Assembly (NCBI RefSeq): GCF_015864825.1
Contig: NZ_JADYWL010000007.1
Span: forward strand, 100,331 to 164,330
Length of the DNA stretch: 64,000 nt
Source: Psychrobacter sp. NZS113
GTDB lineage: Bacteria > Pseudomonadota > Gammaproteobacteria > Pseudomonadales > Moraxellaceae
Reading direction: 5' to 3'
In this document: in pieces, positions 19,024 through 29,013 of the stretch
Numbering within the stretch: position 1 is the first letter of the stretch
How the letters are laid out: each line of letters opens with the position of its first letter
Translations under genes and position numbers: made by a program
The notes under the pieces: generated by a model
Seen by the model: only the letters and a program-made list of their open reading frames with translations
Database searches by the model: none
Told to the model about the DNA's origin: nothing

Positions 19024-19944
19024 CTACTTATCGGTCGTCTTTTGCAAGACATAGACCACAAACTTTGCCTCAGTATTAAATGGCTTCATTTCCACAGCTT
19101 CTAGCAACGTCTGTCTTTTCTCGTTACGTGCACGATAGGCATAAGGGGTCATGGCCATTAAATCAGCCAAATCACCTGCTGATAACGTCAATTCTGTACT
19201 GATACGATGAGTATCTAATAGCGTGAAATACGGAGACAACTCTGTCAGAAATTTATCAGAATCATGCTCGCGCACATCATCGAATAAGGCATCACGCACC
19301 GTTGCCAAGTGACCTGCATCAGGCTTGGCAATGATTAAATAGCCATCATCAGCCAATACTTCAGCAAAAGCCTCTGGCAAAATGGGACTAAAAATACTAC
19401 TGATACCCGTCACACTACGAGCGCGTAATGGCAAGTGTGCAGCACTGGTGACCAGCGGATAAATCGCCGTCATCTGAGCAGATGGCTCTTTATTCTGCTG
19501 ATACCATAACTGGCCTACTGCTTTGCTGACTTTGGCCAATTCAACCAATGCAGGTTTACTGATATCAGCAGCGATTAAAGTATCGATAACTTCAGTGCCC
19601 AGTTGCGCCATTGCCTGTGTGTAGTAGCCTTCTCCACAACCAATATCCAACCAATTTACCTGCTCATTTGACGACAATAACGCCACCATTTTTTGGCAGA
19701 TTAAATCGTTCAATGGCTTATAGTGTTCAGCATGCAAAAATCGCTTGCGTGCCTCAATAGACTGCTGACTATCGCCCGGTGCTTTGGATTTTTTTTGTTG
19801 GACTGGCAGTAGGTTGACATAACCCTGACGCGCCACATCAAATGGATGTACCGTTTGTTTAGGGTGTAGGCTACCATCACAGCGCCACGTATCTGTAGCA
19901 GGCTGTAGTGGAGATTGACAAAGGGGGCAGATAAATAAAGACAC
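19024..19944 (-). CDS. rlmA: 23S rRNA (guanine-N1)-methyltransferase RlmA
   Basis: About 306 residues. An N-terminal zinc-ribbon (CPLCQSPL, then CDGSLH) is followed by FDVARQGYVNLLPVQ and PGDSQQSIEARKRFL, which are diagnostic of RlmA. The SAM-binding site WLDIGCGEGYYT follows. The enzyme methylates G745 of 23S rRNA in E. coli. I chose a GTG start at 19944, preceded by GAGAAA. The longer ATG start at 20052 would lie inside the stem of a terminator hairpin and would add a hydrophobic stretch foreign to the family. In this genome the gene sits directly downstream of mraY. Confidence 0.85.
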   Translation of the reverse strand: MSLFICPLCQSPLQPATDTWRCDGSLHPKQTVHPFDVARQGYVNLLPVQQKKSKAPGDSQQSIEARKRFLHAEHYKPLNDLICQKMVALLSSNEQVNWLDIGCGEGYYTQAMAQLGTEVIDTLIAADISKPALVELAKVSKAVGQLWYQQNKEPSAQMTAIYPLVTSAAHLPLRARSVTGISSIFSPILPEAFAEVLADDGYLIIAKPDAGHLATVRDALFDDVREHDSDKFLTELSPYFTLLDTHRISTELTLSAGDLADLMAMTPYAYRARNEKRQTLLEAVEMKPFNTEAKFVVYVLQKTTDK

Positions 19945-20042
19945 GAGTTTCTCAAAGTCATACAAATATGACTGACATTTTAGCAAAATTCGAGTTAGTT
20001 CATGCAGAAAAGAAGCTATTAAAAACGTGATGACTGGAAAAC

Positions 20043-20078
20043 AAAAAGCCACTTCAAATAGATTTGAAGTGGCTTTTT
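20043..20078. terminator. Bidirectional terminator downstream of mraY
   Basis: AAAAAGCCACTTCAAAT pairs with ATTTGAAGTGGCTTTTT (overlapping at the loop), an extended perfect stem with A- and T-runs. It closes the rsmH-mraY operon on the minus strand. Confidence 0.88.
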
Positions 20079-20172
20079 AGTCAACAGTATTGATATTAAT
20101 TCAACGTCAATCAGAATGACGGTATCAACGTCGCTTTGAAATTAACGAACCTTTAAAGTTAACGTAGCTTTA

Positions 20173-21291
20173 TTAACGTAGCTTTAAAGTCATGAGACCT
20201 AAAATAACAAGAATGATAGCGATAATCCAAAACCTTGCCACCACTTGCGTTTCTTTCCAGCCAATTTCTTCAAAGTGATGATGTAATGGTGCCATACGAA
20301 ACACGCGTTTTTTACGCAGTTTATACGAGCCTACTTGTAGCATAACAGACAGTGCTTCAGCGACGAACAAACCACCCATAATGGCGAAGGCAATCTCTTG
20401 ACGAGTCATAACCGCAATCGTACCGAGCATCGCACCGAGGGCAAGTGCGCCGACATCACCCATAAATACTTGTGCTGGATGCGCATTGAACCATAAGAAA
20501 CCAAGTCCTGCGCCAATCATCGAGCCACAAACAATAATGACTTCAGAGTTGTAGGCGATATAAGGCACATGCAAGTAATCAGCAAAGCGTACATCACCTG
20601 ATACATAGGCCATCGCCCCTAAACCTGCTGCGACTAAAACCACTGGTAAGATAGCCAAACCATCTAAACCGTCGGTCAAGTTGACAGCATTGGATGAGCC
20701 GTTGATCACAAAGTAGGTAAAGATAATAAAACCAATACCAAAAGGCACTGCCGAAAATGGAATCATCCAATCTTTAAAGATAGGCAATAACAGATCCTGC
20801 ATCTCACGAGTAGTCGCGATATCTGGCTGTAGCGTCGCAATATAATACAAAGACACTCCAACGAACAACGCGCCCATCGAGAGCCAGAAATATTTTTTGC
20901 GAGCGATTAAGCCTTTGGGATTTTTATACTTAATCTTGAGCCAATCATCTGCCCAACCCACTGCCCCAAAAATAATCATGACAACGAGTAAAATCCAAAC
21001 GTAAGGATTATTTAAGCGTGCCCAAAGCAATGTCGATATCCCAATCGCGCTCAAAATCAACACCCCACCCATAGTCGGGGTACCCGTTTTGGCCAAATGT
21101 GATTGTGGCCCATCACTACGAATCGCCTGACCATACTTTAATGCACGCAGGTGTCGAATGACACGTCCACCAAAAATCATGCTAAAGGCAAGCGCGGTCA
21201 CGACCGCAAGTAACGCTCTCAACGTCAATGAAGAAACCGCAGAAAACGGCGTATAATACTGGCCAAGCCAGCCAAACAACCAAACTAACAC
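20173..21291 (-). CDS. mraY: Phospho-N-acetylmuramoyl-pentapeptide transferase MraY
   Basis: A 372-residue integral membrane enzyme that makes lipid I from UDP-MurNAc-pentapeptide and undecaprenyl phosphate. [19 protein letters not shown] with the catalytic aspartates, [10 protein letters not shown] and the APLHHHFE loop are all present. It starts with GTG, 3 bp after the murF stop, using GAGGAG at the end of murF as ribosome-binding site; the N-terminus then aligns with E. coli MraY. The last codons and the 3' flank carry a duplicated TTAACGTAGCTTTA. It is the last gene of the cluster before the split from murD. Confidence 0.96.
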   Translation of the reverse strand: MLVWLFGWLGQYYTPFSAVSSLTLRALLAVVTALAFSMIFGGRVIRHLRALKYGQAIRSDGPQSHLAKTGTPTMGGVLILSAIGISTLLWARLNNPYVWILLVVMIIFGAVGWADDWLKIKYKNPKGLIARKKYFWLSMGALFVGVSLYYIATLQPDIATTREMQDLLLPIFKDWMIPFSAVPFGIGFIIFTYFVINGSSNAVNLTDGLDGLAILPVVLVAAGLGAMAYVSGDVRFADYLHVPYIAYNSEVIIVCGSMIGAGLGFLWFNAHPAQVFMGDVGALALGAMLGTIAVMTRQEIAFAIMGGLFVAEALSVMLQVGSYKLRKKRVFRMAPLHHHFEEIGWKETQVVARFWIIAIILVILGLMTLKLR

Positions 21292-21294
21292 CGC

Positions 21295-22755
21295 CTACTC
21301 CTCGACTAGCGCATTTATAAGGGTTTCCATTTCCATGGAACGAGAGCCTTTGAACAACACAGTACAAGGCTTCGCTTGTTGCGCTTGCAAATACGGCTGT
21401 AAATACTGTAATAAACTGTCTTTATCCGTGAATGCATGAGCGCTAATATCAGCAATCTCTTTCGCACCCGCCACGGTATAAGGGGCATACTCACCAACAC
21501 AAAGCAGCACATTGATGCCTGTGGTCGCAATCGTACGACCCAAACTTTGATGTTCACTAATAGCTGCTTCACCTAGCTCACCGATATCACCGAGCACCAT
21601 CACTTGCGTACCAGTCTGCGCTGCCAATACTTTAGCAGCTGCACGCACCGAATGGGGGTTGGCATTATAAGTGTCATCAATTAAGCGATGCATACCGAGC
21701 AACTGACTGTTCAAACGTCCCTTGGCTGGACGGGCATTTTCAAGACCAATCACGATATCACTCACGTCGATATTTAGTGCATGCGCACAGGCAGCAGCGG
21801 CCAAAGCATTATTGACATTGTGCTCACCAGCCAGTGGCAAGTTGATATCATGAACTTGGCTGCCAATATGCAATTTAAACTCACTGCGCTCAGGCTCTAC
21901 ATCGAGATGGCTAGCACTAACGTCCGTATTACCAAAGCCAATTACATGAGACGTCTGCTTTTCAGCGATACGGCGCAATTGATTGGTAAAATCATCCTTA
22001 TCAGGAACGATGGCACACTGGTTATCGGTTAATGTACTATAAATCTCTGCTTTGGTTTGGCAGATACCTTCGCGACTACCGAATTCACCCAAATGCGCAG
22101 TGCCAATATTCAGGATACAAGCCACGTCAGGCTGAACAATCTCAGTCGTATAGGCAATCTCACCAATATGATTAGCGCCCAACTCTAAGATAGCATAGCG
22201 GTGATGATCCGACAGCTCAAGTAGCATCATCGGTACGCCCAAGTCATTATTTAGGTTGCCACGGGTAATCAGTGTCGGCGCCAATCTACCAAAGATACTA
22301 CCAAGCATCTCTTTGCAGGTGGTCTTACCACTAGAACCAGTGATTGCAATTACGGTCAAATCTGCGTGCTGCTGACGACGATAAGCGGCCAGCTGACCTA
22401 GGGCTAAACGCGTATCACTCACTACCAACTGCGGAATGCTATTTGGACTGGTAACAGGACGCGATACGATAGCAGCGATTGCACCTTGTGATGCTGCCAT
22501 ATCGATATAATCATGACCATCAAAATTGTGGCCGCTCAGCGCTAAAAATATATCACCTGGCTTTATCGTGCGGGTATCGGTAGCGATACGATTGCCAGTG
22601 ACAGCATCGTTTGATAGCACTGTCTGTCCTGCATTTATTTGTTCTGGTGATAACTGCCAATGACCATCAAGAGATGCTGTCGCGGCAAGCAGATTATCTA
22701 CTTGCCAGACATACAGCCCTTGCGACTGAGTGGCAGTATCGTTGTCGGCTGTCAT
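21295..22755 (-). CDS. murF: UDP-MurNAc-tripeptide--D-alanyl-D-alanine ligase MurF
   Basis: A 486-residue Mur ligase that adds the D-Ala-D-Ala dipeptide in the cytoplasm. ITGSSGKTTCKEML is the ATP loop (about residues 139-152). NDLGVPMMLLEL, ILELGANHIGEI and DDTYNANPHSVRAA are MurF signatures. AAGG lies upstream of the ATG. Member of the dcw cluster between murE and mraY. Confidence 0.95.
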   Translation of the reverse strand: MTADNDTATQSQGLYVWQVDNLLAATASLDGHWQLSPEQINAGQTVLSNDAVTGNRIATDTRTIKPGDIFLALSGHNFDGHDYIDMAASQGAIAAIVSRPVTSPNSIPQLVVSDTRLALGQLAAYRRQQHADLTVIAITGSSGKTTCKEMLGSIFGRLAPTLITRGNLNNDLGVPMMLLELSDHHRYAILELGANHIGEIAYTTEIVQPDVACILNIGTAHLGEFGSREGICQTKAEIYSTLTDNQCAIVPDKDDFTNQLRRIAEKQTSHVIGFGNTDVSASHLDVEPERSEFKLHIGSQVHDINLPLAGEHNVNNALAAAACAHALNIDVSDIVIGLENARPAKGRLNSQLLGMHRLIDDTYNANPHSVRAAAKVLAAQTGTQVMVLGDIGELGEAAISEHQSLGRTIATTGINVLLCVGEYAPYTVAGAKEIADISAHAFTDKDSLLQYLQPYLQAQQAKPCTVLFKGSRSMEMETLINALVEE

Positions 22756-22862
22756 AGTGATTACCTTATATGATGACTACTTAATTTTTATAAACATTAG
22801 GGTCTGTTGAACATTCAAATATTAGGGCTGCTGATTGCTAAAATTGCACCAAGGCCAATTGC

Positions 22863-24614
22863 TTATACTCGGCCCGCTTGCGCTAGCGTTTGCTGCAAGA
22901 TGACACTGTCATCAAAATCATAACGGAAATGATTAATCTCTTGATAAGTCTCGTGTCCTTTACCAGCGATAACAACAATATCATCGGCAGCGGCATGACT
23001 GACAGCATACTCAATGGCGGCTTGGCGGGCAGGTTCGATATGCGTACGTTGATATTGCTCTGTACTCATACCAGCTTGCATGTCTTGTAAAATCACATTG
23101 GGATCTTCGGTACGTGGATTATCAGCCGTTAAAATAACTTGGTCGGCACCCGCCAATCCTGCTTGCACCATCAATGGACGCTTGCCAGCATCACGGTCGC
23201 CGCCACAGCCAAACACCGCCCACAGCTGTCCCTTACAATGAGTCTTGAGACTGGCCAGCACTTGGCTCAGCGCATCAGGGGTGTGCGCATAATCTACGAT
23301 GAAACAGCCATCATTAGATGGCACACGCTGCATACGTCCAACAGCACCTTGTAACTGCGGCACAACGGCGGCTATACGTTCAATATCACTATATATACCG
23401 TTATCAGTATCATTCGAGTTCACACTAAGCGCCACTGAAGCAGCAATAGCCGCGAGCAAATTAGCAACGTTAAAGCGTCCTAATAATGGGCTCACGATGT
23501 TTATGTTGCTTATATCGTGATTGCTAGAACCATTACTATTCATATCACTACGTAAGGTAATTTCGACACCTTGTAGGCTTGGCTTAATGTCAGCCGCCAC
23601 AAAAGTAGCCGTCTTTGATGAATCTAAGCTATAGGTCCAAACAATTACATTGCTAGCCTGCGCAGTATCAATCATAACCTGTGCATACTCGTCATCGATA
23701 TTAATAATGGCATGCGTCAAATCTGGAAAATGTGCTCTATCAAACAACTTGGCTTTTGCCGCTGCATACTCTGCCATATCGGCATGATAATCTAAATGGT
23801 CACGACTTAAATTGGTATAAATCGCCACAGACACTGGCATGCCTTGCAAGCGCTGCTGATCTAATCCGTGAGAGCTGGCTTCTAATGCCAATAGTTCAGC
23901 GCGCTCTGTGCCCATTTGATATAAGAATTGCTGGACAGCTAAAGCATCGCCTGTCGTATGGCTGGCTTGTACCAATGCGCCAAGTCGACCATTACCCGCT
24001 GTACCCATCACTGCACTACTCATGCCAGTTAATTGGGTTAATTGCGCTACCAATTGGCTGATAGTGGTTTTGCCATTGGTGCCCGTGACAGCAACGACCT
24101 TTGGTAAGGTCGCTGACTTCTGATACTGCAAACGAGATTGGATTAAATCACCTAAAAAGTCACGGATATTGGGTACGTATAATACAGGACAAGATAGCGC
24201 AGCTAATTGTTGCTGTGCGTTCGAGATACTACCCCCTGATGAGCTAATATCGGCAGAATTTGATACATTCGCCGTAGTAAACAGAGCGATAGGATCGACT
24301 TCCGATAGAATAAAGGCCGCATTTTTAGCAGCTTGAGATAGATAGTTGCGGCTTTTTTGACAGTTTGGTGTCTGGCTTTTTAAGAGAATAAATGCATCAT
24401 TGGTTTCGAGCTGACGACTGTCTAGACGAAACTGCTGAAATGGGATAGTGGCAATTACATCGATATGGTTCGATTTGTCTTGAGTCGCTGCCTGAGTATC
24501 CGATGCCACTACCATCGCCGTCCATGCCTGCTGTAAACCCTGTTTATGACTACTATTGGCTTCAAGCAATTGTTGCAAGGTAACAGGAGCATCGTTTGGC
24601 GATAAGATAGTCAT
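22863..24614 (-). CDS. murE: UDP-MurNAc-L-Ala-D-Glu--2,6-diaminopimelate ligase MurE
   Basis: About 583 residues, some 85 longer than E. coli MurE. VTGTNGKTTISQL is the ATP loop, and LTADNPRTEDP contains the DNPR motif that selects meso-diaminopimelate, so the peptidoglycan is of the DAP type. The extra length lies in low-complexity Ser/Asn/Asp-rich inserts (around ADISSSGGSISN, MNSNGSSNHD and SVNSNDTDNG), probably surface loops. The ATG at 24614 has AGGAT upstream, whereas the further in-frame codon at 24620 is a TTG. Confidence 0.93.
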   Translation of the reverse strand: MTILSPNDAPVTLQQLLEANSSHKQGLQQAWTAMVVASDTQAATQDKSNHIDVIATIPFQQFRLDSRQLETNDAFILLKSQTPNCQKSRNYLSQAAKNAAFILSEVDPIALFTTANVSNSADISSSGGSISNAQQQLAALSCPVLYVPNIRDFLGDLIQSRLQYQKSATLPKVVAVTGTNGKTTISQLVAQLTQLTGMSSAVMGTAGNGRLGALVQASHTTGDALAVQQFLYQMGTERAELLALEASSHGLDQQRLQGMPVSVAIYTNLSRDHLDYHADMAEYAAAKAKLFDRAHFPDLTHAIINIDDEYAQVMIDTAQASNVIVWTYSLDSSKTATFVAADIKPSLQGVEITLRSDMNSNGSSNHDISNINIVSPLLGRFNVANLLAAIAASVALSVNSNDTDNGIYSDIERIAAVVPQLQGAVGRMQRVPSNDGCFIVDYAHTPDALSQVLASLKTHCKGQLWAVFGCGGDRDAGKRPLMVQAGLAGADQVILTADNPRTEDPNVILQDMQAGMSTEQYQRTHIEPARQAAIEYAVSHAAADDIVVIAGKGHETYQEINHFRYDFDDSVILQQTLAQAGRV

Positions 24615-24692
24615 TGGCAAATCCTAAATGGTTAAAACAAATCGAATAATTAAGCGCTAAGCATGCAAAAACGGTCAGTTACACCCTTACTA

Positions 24693-26777
24693 CTATGGCT
24701 CTTCCGTTTTTAACGGCTTGTCTAAAGGTACATTATATAAACGTAGCGCCTCTTTCATAACGTTATGGAACACAGGGGCTACCGTCAAGCCAGCATAAAT
24801 TTGACCGCGTGGATCTTCAATGAGCATCACACCGACTAACTTTGGATTGGACGCTGGCGCCATACCAGCAAAGACGTTGCGGTACTGGTCGGTATAATAG
24901 CCACCATCTGGGTTGATACGGCGCGATGTACCTGTTTTACCAGCGACGCGATAACCATCGATAGCAGCGGCTTTGGCTGTACCACCCTGCTCGGTGACAC
25001 TTTCTAGCATTTGGACAATCGACATTGCCTTTTCATGCGCCATGATACGCTTGCTCGGCAGCGGCTTATCATTTTTGGTTAGGGTCAATGGATGCATGAC
25101 GCCACCTGCCGCTAGCGCTGAGTAAGCTTGCGCCACCTGTGCCAGGGTCACTTGTAGACCATAACCATAACTGACAGTTGCACGGCGTGCTGTTTCTTTC
25201 TCTTTTGGTGTCACAATCAGACCACTGCCCTCACCAGGGAACTGTAATGGTGTCTTCGCGCCAAAACCAAACTGCCTTTGCATATTACTAATAGCATCAG
25301 CTGGCAGGGATAGCGCAATCTTGGTAGAGGCCACGTTACTAGATTTCTGTAATAGCGTTGCCAGATTGATCATACCCAGATTATTGTGATCGCGAATAGT
25401 ATAGCCACGAACACGGATAGATCCAGGATTGGTATCGATTAAAGAAGTCGGCGTATATTTACCAGAATCTAAAGCAGCAGCAACCGTAAACGGCTTCATT
25501 ACTGAACCCGGTTCAAATACATCAAGAAGCGCACGGTTACGCTGGTTTTCACCAGTCATCTCATTTAGATTGTTTGAATTAAATGATGGCCATGTCGATA
25601 GTGCAAGCACTTCACCTGTTTGCACATCGACGATCATACCCGTCGACCAACGTGCTTTTTGCAAACGACCTGCTTTTTCCAGCTCTTTATAAAGCAAATA
25701 CTGCAAGCGTGAATCAATGGTCAATGCCACATCTTTGCCCGGTATTTCTGGTTCAATTTGCTTAATTTCTTTTAAGCTGTTTTGTTTGGCATCTTTTAAT
25801 ACCAATACTTTACCATCATCACCTGCCAGCTCGGTTTCATACTGACGCTCGATACCGGCACGACCTTCGTAGCCACCTTCAGGGTCGCTCGCACTTTGTC
25901 CCATAAAGCCCAATAACTGCGAATTTGGTTGCGGCTGCGGATAATAGCGCTGAAAGAAATTCTTTTCATAGATACCAGGAAAATCAAGCGAGCTGACACT
26001 CTGAGCAATCTCAGGTGTTACCTTATTCAACAATGGCAGATAATGTGAGCCTGCGCCCGACGGCAGTGCTGCTTTTACCGCTGCTTCGTCAGTGACATCG
26101 ATACTGTCATCAATGGCGGTGACTTTTTTTAACTCGTCGACTGAGATATTGGCAGCAGCAGCAAGCGTGGTCAGATCCATATTGTCTAGACGCTTTTGCA
26201 TACGCGCCTGTAATTGTGGACTGCTAGGGTTGGTAAGAATAATTCGCTTTAGCTCATAATACTCACGCGAATAGTCATGCGGACTAAAAGACACGGTGGC
26301 AAGTGGCGCACTGACGGCTAATGGCAGGTCATTACGATCGGTAATCATGCCACGATAAGATTTTTGCGTACGCACGCTGGTAATAAGCTCATTGCCTTTA
26401 TCTTGATAGAACTGCGCATTAGCGACTTGTAAATAATACGCGCGGGATATGAGCAACCCCAATACGACTAATGCTATACCCCAAATAGTACGAAATCGGT
26501 TTTTATCGTGCTCAAAACCGCCACGAGAGGACGCGCCAGACGCCTTACCTAAAAATGCTCTTTTGGCTTTTTGATTTTTGACGCTGGTATAAGCACCCTT
26601 GTCTTCGTTCTTTTTTAGACGATCAAATAGTTTGGCCTTACGGTTACCAGAAGATTGTTTTTCAGGCTTACTGCTCGTTTGTCCAGATTTAGCCGCGCTA
26701 GCAGGACGCAATGGCTTAGTGACCTTTCCGCTGGCTGGTTTTTTTCTGGTACTTTTGACAGGTTTTTTATCACTCAT
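24693..26777 (-). CDS. ftsI: Septal peptidoglycan transpeptidase PBP3 (FtsI)
   Basis: A 694-residue class B penicillin-binding protein. A long basic cytoplasmic tail of about 90 residues (rich in Lys, Ser, Pro) precedes one membrane anchor (IWGIALVVLGLLISRAYYL). A pedestal domain and the transpeptidase domain follow. The active-site motifs are SVMK in FEPGSVMKPFTV, SSN in LQKSSNVAST and KTGT in VAGKTGTSRR. FtsI crosslinks septal peptidoglycan with FtsW. The start ATG overlaps the ftsL stop by 4 bp, indicating translational coupling. Confidence 0.95.
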   Translation of the reverse strand: MSDKKPVKSTRKKPASGKVTKPLRPASAAKSGQTSSKPEKQSSGNRKAKLFDRLKKNEDKGAYTSVKNQKAKRAFLGKASGASSRGGFEHDKNRFRTIWGIALVVLGLLISRAYYLQVANAQFYQDKGNELITSVRTQKSYRGMITDRNDLPLAVSAPLATVSFSPHDYSREYYELKRIILTNPSSPQLQARMQKRLDNMDLTTLAAAANISVDELKKVTAIDDSIDVTDEAAVKAALPSGAGSHYLPLLNKVTPEIAQSVSSLDFPGIYEKNFFQRYYPQPQPNSQLLGFMGQSASDPEGGYEGRAGIERQYETELAGDDGKVLVLKDAKQNSLKEIKQIEPEIPGKDVALTIDSRLQYLLYKELEKAGRLQKARWSTGMIVDVQTGEVLALSTWPSFNSNNLNEMTGENQRNRALLDVFEPGSVMKPFTVAAALDSGKYTPTSLIDTNPGSIRVRGYTIRDHNNLGMINLATLLQKSSNVASTKIALSLPADAISNMQRQFGFGAKTPLQFPGEGSGLIVTPKEKETARRATVSYGYGLQVTLAQVAQAYSALAAGGVMHPLTLTKNDKPLPSKRIMAHEKAMSIVQMLESVTEQGGTAKAAAIDGYRVAGKTGTSRRINPDGGYYTDQYRNVFAGMAPASNPKLVGVMLIEDPRGQIYAGLTVAPVFHNVMKEALRLYNVPLDKPLKTEEP

Positions 26778-27256
26778 TGTCCAGCCTCCGCTTCCGCAAC
26801 ATCAGGAGACAAATCCGTAGAAGCACGTGGTCCAACAGCATATGACTCTTCTTCATCTGAATCAGTAGTGACCACTGGTACCAATACAGTAGCAGCTCCT
26901 GGCTGGATAATGAGCTTGTCTTTAAGGGTTGGTGAGAACATACCCAACTCAGACACAGCACGGCTCGCAATTTGCGGTGTCGCACTAAATGTCTGTTGTT
27001 CAATGAGCAAGCGCTGGTGCTCAACTTGTAGCTTACGCTCTTGTTTTTTCATGTCTTGCAAGGTTTTATAGTCCTGATGATATTGCTGAACGCCTTCGGC
27101 TGTTTTGATACCGCTCCACACAATCGCAGCGGCTATTATCAATAGCACTGCCACATAGATACTGACCACATTAAATCGGCGCACGAATAGTTCGCCGATA
27201 TCGTTATTATAGGGCGGTGCGGCGCGACGTTTTGTCGGTTTGTCAGATATTGCCAT
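26774..27256 (-). CDS. ftsL: Cell division protein FtsL
   Basis: A 160-residue bitopic membrane protein: a cytoplasmic basic N-terminus, one membrane helix (SIYVAVLLIIAAAIVW, about 31-48), then a periplasmic coiled coil (about 50-90, rich in Gln, Lys, Glu) and a long acidic C-terminal tail. FtsL forms the FtsQLB complex that activates FtsWI. Sequence conservation in this family is low; identification rests on topology and position between rsmH and ftsI. The tail of roughly 45 residues after LIIQPGAATV is longer than in E. coli FtsL. Confidence 0.88.
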   Translation of the reverse strand: MAISDKPTKRRAAPPYNNDIGELFVRRFNVVSIYVAVLLIIAAAIVWSGIKTAEGVQQYHQDYKTLQDMKKQERKLQVEHQRLLIEQQTFSATPQIASRAVSELGMFSPTLKDKLIIQPGAATVLVPVVTTDSDEEESYAVGPRASTDLSPDVAEAEAGQ

Positions 27257-27493
27257 GACGATCTCAAAAATTGAACTTCAAAATATAAAAAGCGATAACC
27301 GTCTATGAGTGATGAAACACTCATGAGCCATCAGCACCATCAGTAAAGATAAAGGTAAAACCAAACAGACAAAAAAGAAAGCAACTGTCGAGCCTAGCAG
27401 AGAATGTTTACAGATTTTTAACAGCCACGTAACCATTAAAACATCAGTCATATTTCACAAATCGATAGTTGACCAAATAACATGCCCGAGCGT

Positions 27494-27541
27494 TGACATA
27501 TCTAAGCATTTATATATCTAGGCACCTATATGTCTAAGTAC
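27494..27541. repeat. Three tandem 16-bp imperfect repeats downstream of rsmH
   Basis: Three consecutive 16-mers, TGACATATCTAAGCAT, TTATATATCTAGGCAC and CTATATGTCTAAGTAC, share the core TATxTCTAxGxA. They occupy the 327-bp gap between rsmH and ftsL (27257-27583), which is normally absent. Nothing else is seen in this gap. Confidence 0.55.
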
Positions 27542-27583
27542 TTAGAATAAGTAGATACTTATGTGCCAACTATCTAGACTTTA

Positions 27584-28687
27584 CTAATCACCGACAGGCA
27601 GGTAGTCGATATCCGTACGTGTTGCCATACGCAACCATGCACTACGCGAGCGTGGATTTTGACTGGTTTCAGCTTTGCTTGGACCCACACGTTTAGGCTT
27701 GCTAAAATAACGTGGACGATTGGGTGGCATTGGTAGATTTTCGTCTTCTGGGTACTGCCCTTTACTATGACGCTGCAAAAACTGCTTAATACGGCGGTCT
27801 TCTAATGAGTGAAAGCTAATGACAGCCAGTTGCCCACCTGATTTCAAAATCGGGATACTTTGCTCTAAAAAGGCATCGACATCGCCAAGCTCATTATTAA
27901 TAAAAATGCGCATTGCCTGAAAGCTCTGAGTCGCTGGATGCTTGCCGCGCTGCCAGTTAGGATGCGCAACTTTGATTACTTCTGCCAACTCAAGCGTCGA
28001 TTCAAAGCTGTCCATTTGCTTAATCGCACGCGCAATACGGCGGCTATGACGTTCTTCGCCAAAGTCATAAAGCACATTAGCCAACGTCTCATCATCGACT
28101 TTCATCAGCCATTCTGCGACCGACTGGCCACGGCTGGTATCCATGCGCATATCAACCGCACCATCACGCATGAAGCTAAAGCCACGACTGCCATCATCAA
28201 TCTGCGGTGAAGAAATACCCAAATCTGCCATCAAACCGTCAACTTGCATGATACCCATAGCAGCTAGACTGTCTGTCAATGTCGCAAAGCTGTCATGAAC
28301 CACTGTCACGCGGCTATCTGTACTTGCCAGCTCTTGAGCCACGCTAATTGCTGTCGGGTCTTTATCAAAGACAATCAGCTGCGCATCATCGGCCAGCTGA
28401 CTTAATAGTAGTCGACTATGACCACCGCGCCCAAAGGTTGCATCAACGTAAGTACCGCTTATCTGCAAGCTATTCTGGTCGTCATTGCTTTGGCTGACAC
28501 TGCTTTGAGCATCATTGCCTGTTTGCTTCGGCAAGGACTTGACGCCCAGCACCGCAGCGACGGTTTCTGGTAGAAGCACGGCATCATGAACGAAACTTAA
28601 TTCGTCAGAGTGTGTATCGTCAGCAGTTTCAGGATGATTTACGTTAGATAGTGGCTTATTTTCTGGCTTATTATTTAATAGTGACAC
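27584..28687 (-). CDS. rsmH: 16S rRNA (cytosine1402-N4)-methyltransferase RsmH
   Basis: A 367-residue SAM-dependent methyltransferase acting on C1402 of 16S rRNA. YVDATFGRGGHSRLLL is the SAM site, and GISSPQIDDGSRGFSFM, ATQSFQAMRIFINNEL and VISFHSLEDRRIKQF are RsmH signatures. It is about 50 residues longer than the E. coli protein because of an N-terminal extension and a Ser/Gln/Asn-rich insert before the SAM motif. It is the first gene of the dcw cluster here; mraZ is absent upstream. Confidence 0.95.
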   Translation of the reverse strand: MSLLNNKPENKPLSNVNHPETADDTHSDELSFVHDAVLLPETVAAVLGVKSLPKQTGNDAQSSVSQSNDDQNSLQISGTYVDATFGRGGHSRLLLSQLADDAQLIVFDKDPTAISVAQELASTDSRVTVVHDSFATLTDSLAAMGIMQVDGLMADLGISSPQIDDGSRGFSFMRDGAVDMRMDTSRGQSVAEWLMKVDDETLANVLYDFGEERHSRRIARAIKQMDSFESTLELAEVIKVAHPNWQRGKHPATQSFQAMRIFINNELGDVDAFLEQSIPILKSGGQLAVISFHSLEDRRIKQFLQRHSKGQYPEDENLPMPPNRPRYFSKPKRVGPSKAETSQNPRSRSAWLRMATRTDIDYLPVGD

Positions 28688-29013
28688 AAACGACTCAGTA
28701 GATGGCGACCATATTGGCCAGTAATAGTAAAAAATCAGATGAAAATAAACAAGTTATGCCTTGCTTAGCATTATTATCGCAAGGATATATCTGTAGTCAA
28801 GCGCTAGAAGGGCTTTTCATTAAAAATATCCTATCTCTCTGTTATACTAGCGCTATATTTTACGCTATTTTTCTACTTTGACGACTATTGTTTCATCCGT
28901 ATTTTTTATTCAAATATTTCATGCATATTTGTCATTGCGATTTTTTATTACCCTCTTTCACTGCTAAATTCATTAACCAACACATTCATTAACAAACGTA
29001 TTTTGAGATTCCT
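28688..29013. other. Divergent promoter region between rsmH and gltX
   Basis: About 325 bp with no ORF. GTTATACTA at about 28851 may be a -10 box. No mraZ gene or remnant was recognised, and no terminator. Confidence 0.4.

Noticed and set aside
19945..20052. Longer RlmA start
   Set aside because: The ATG at 20052 lies inside a terminator stem, and the added hydrophobic segment is foreign to the family.
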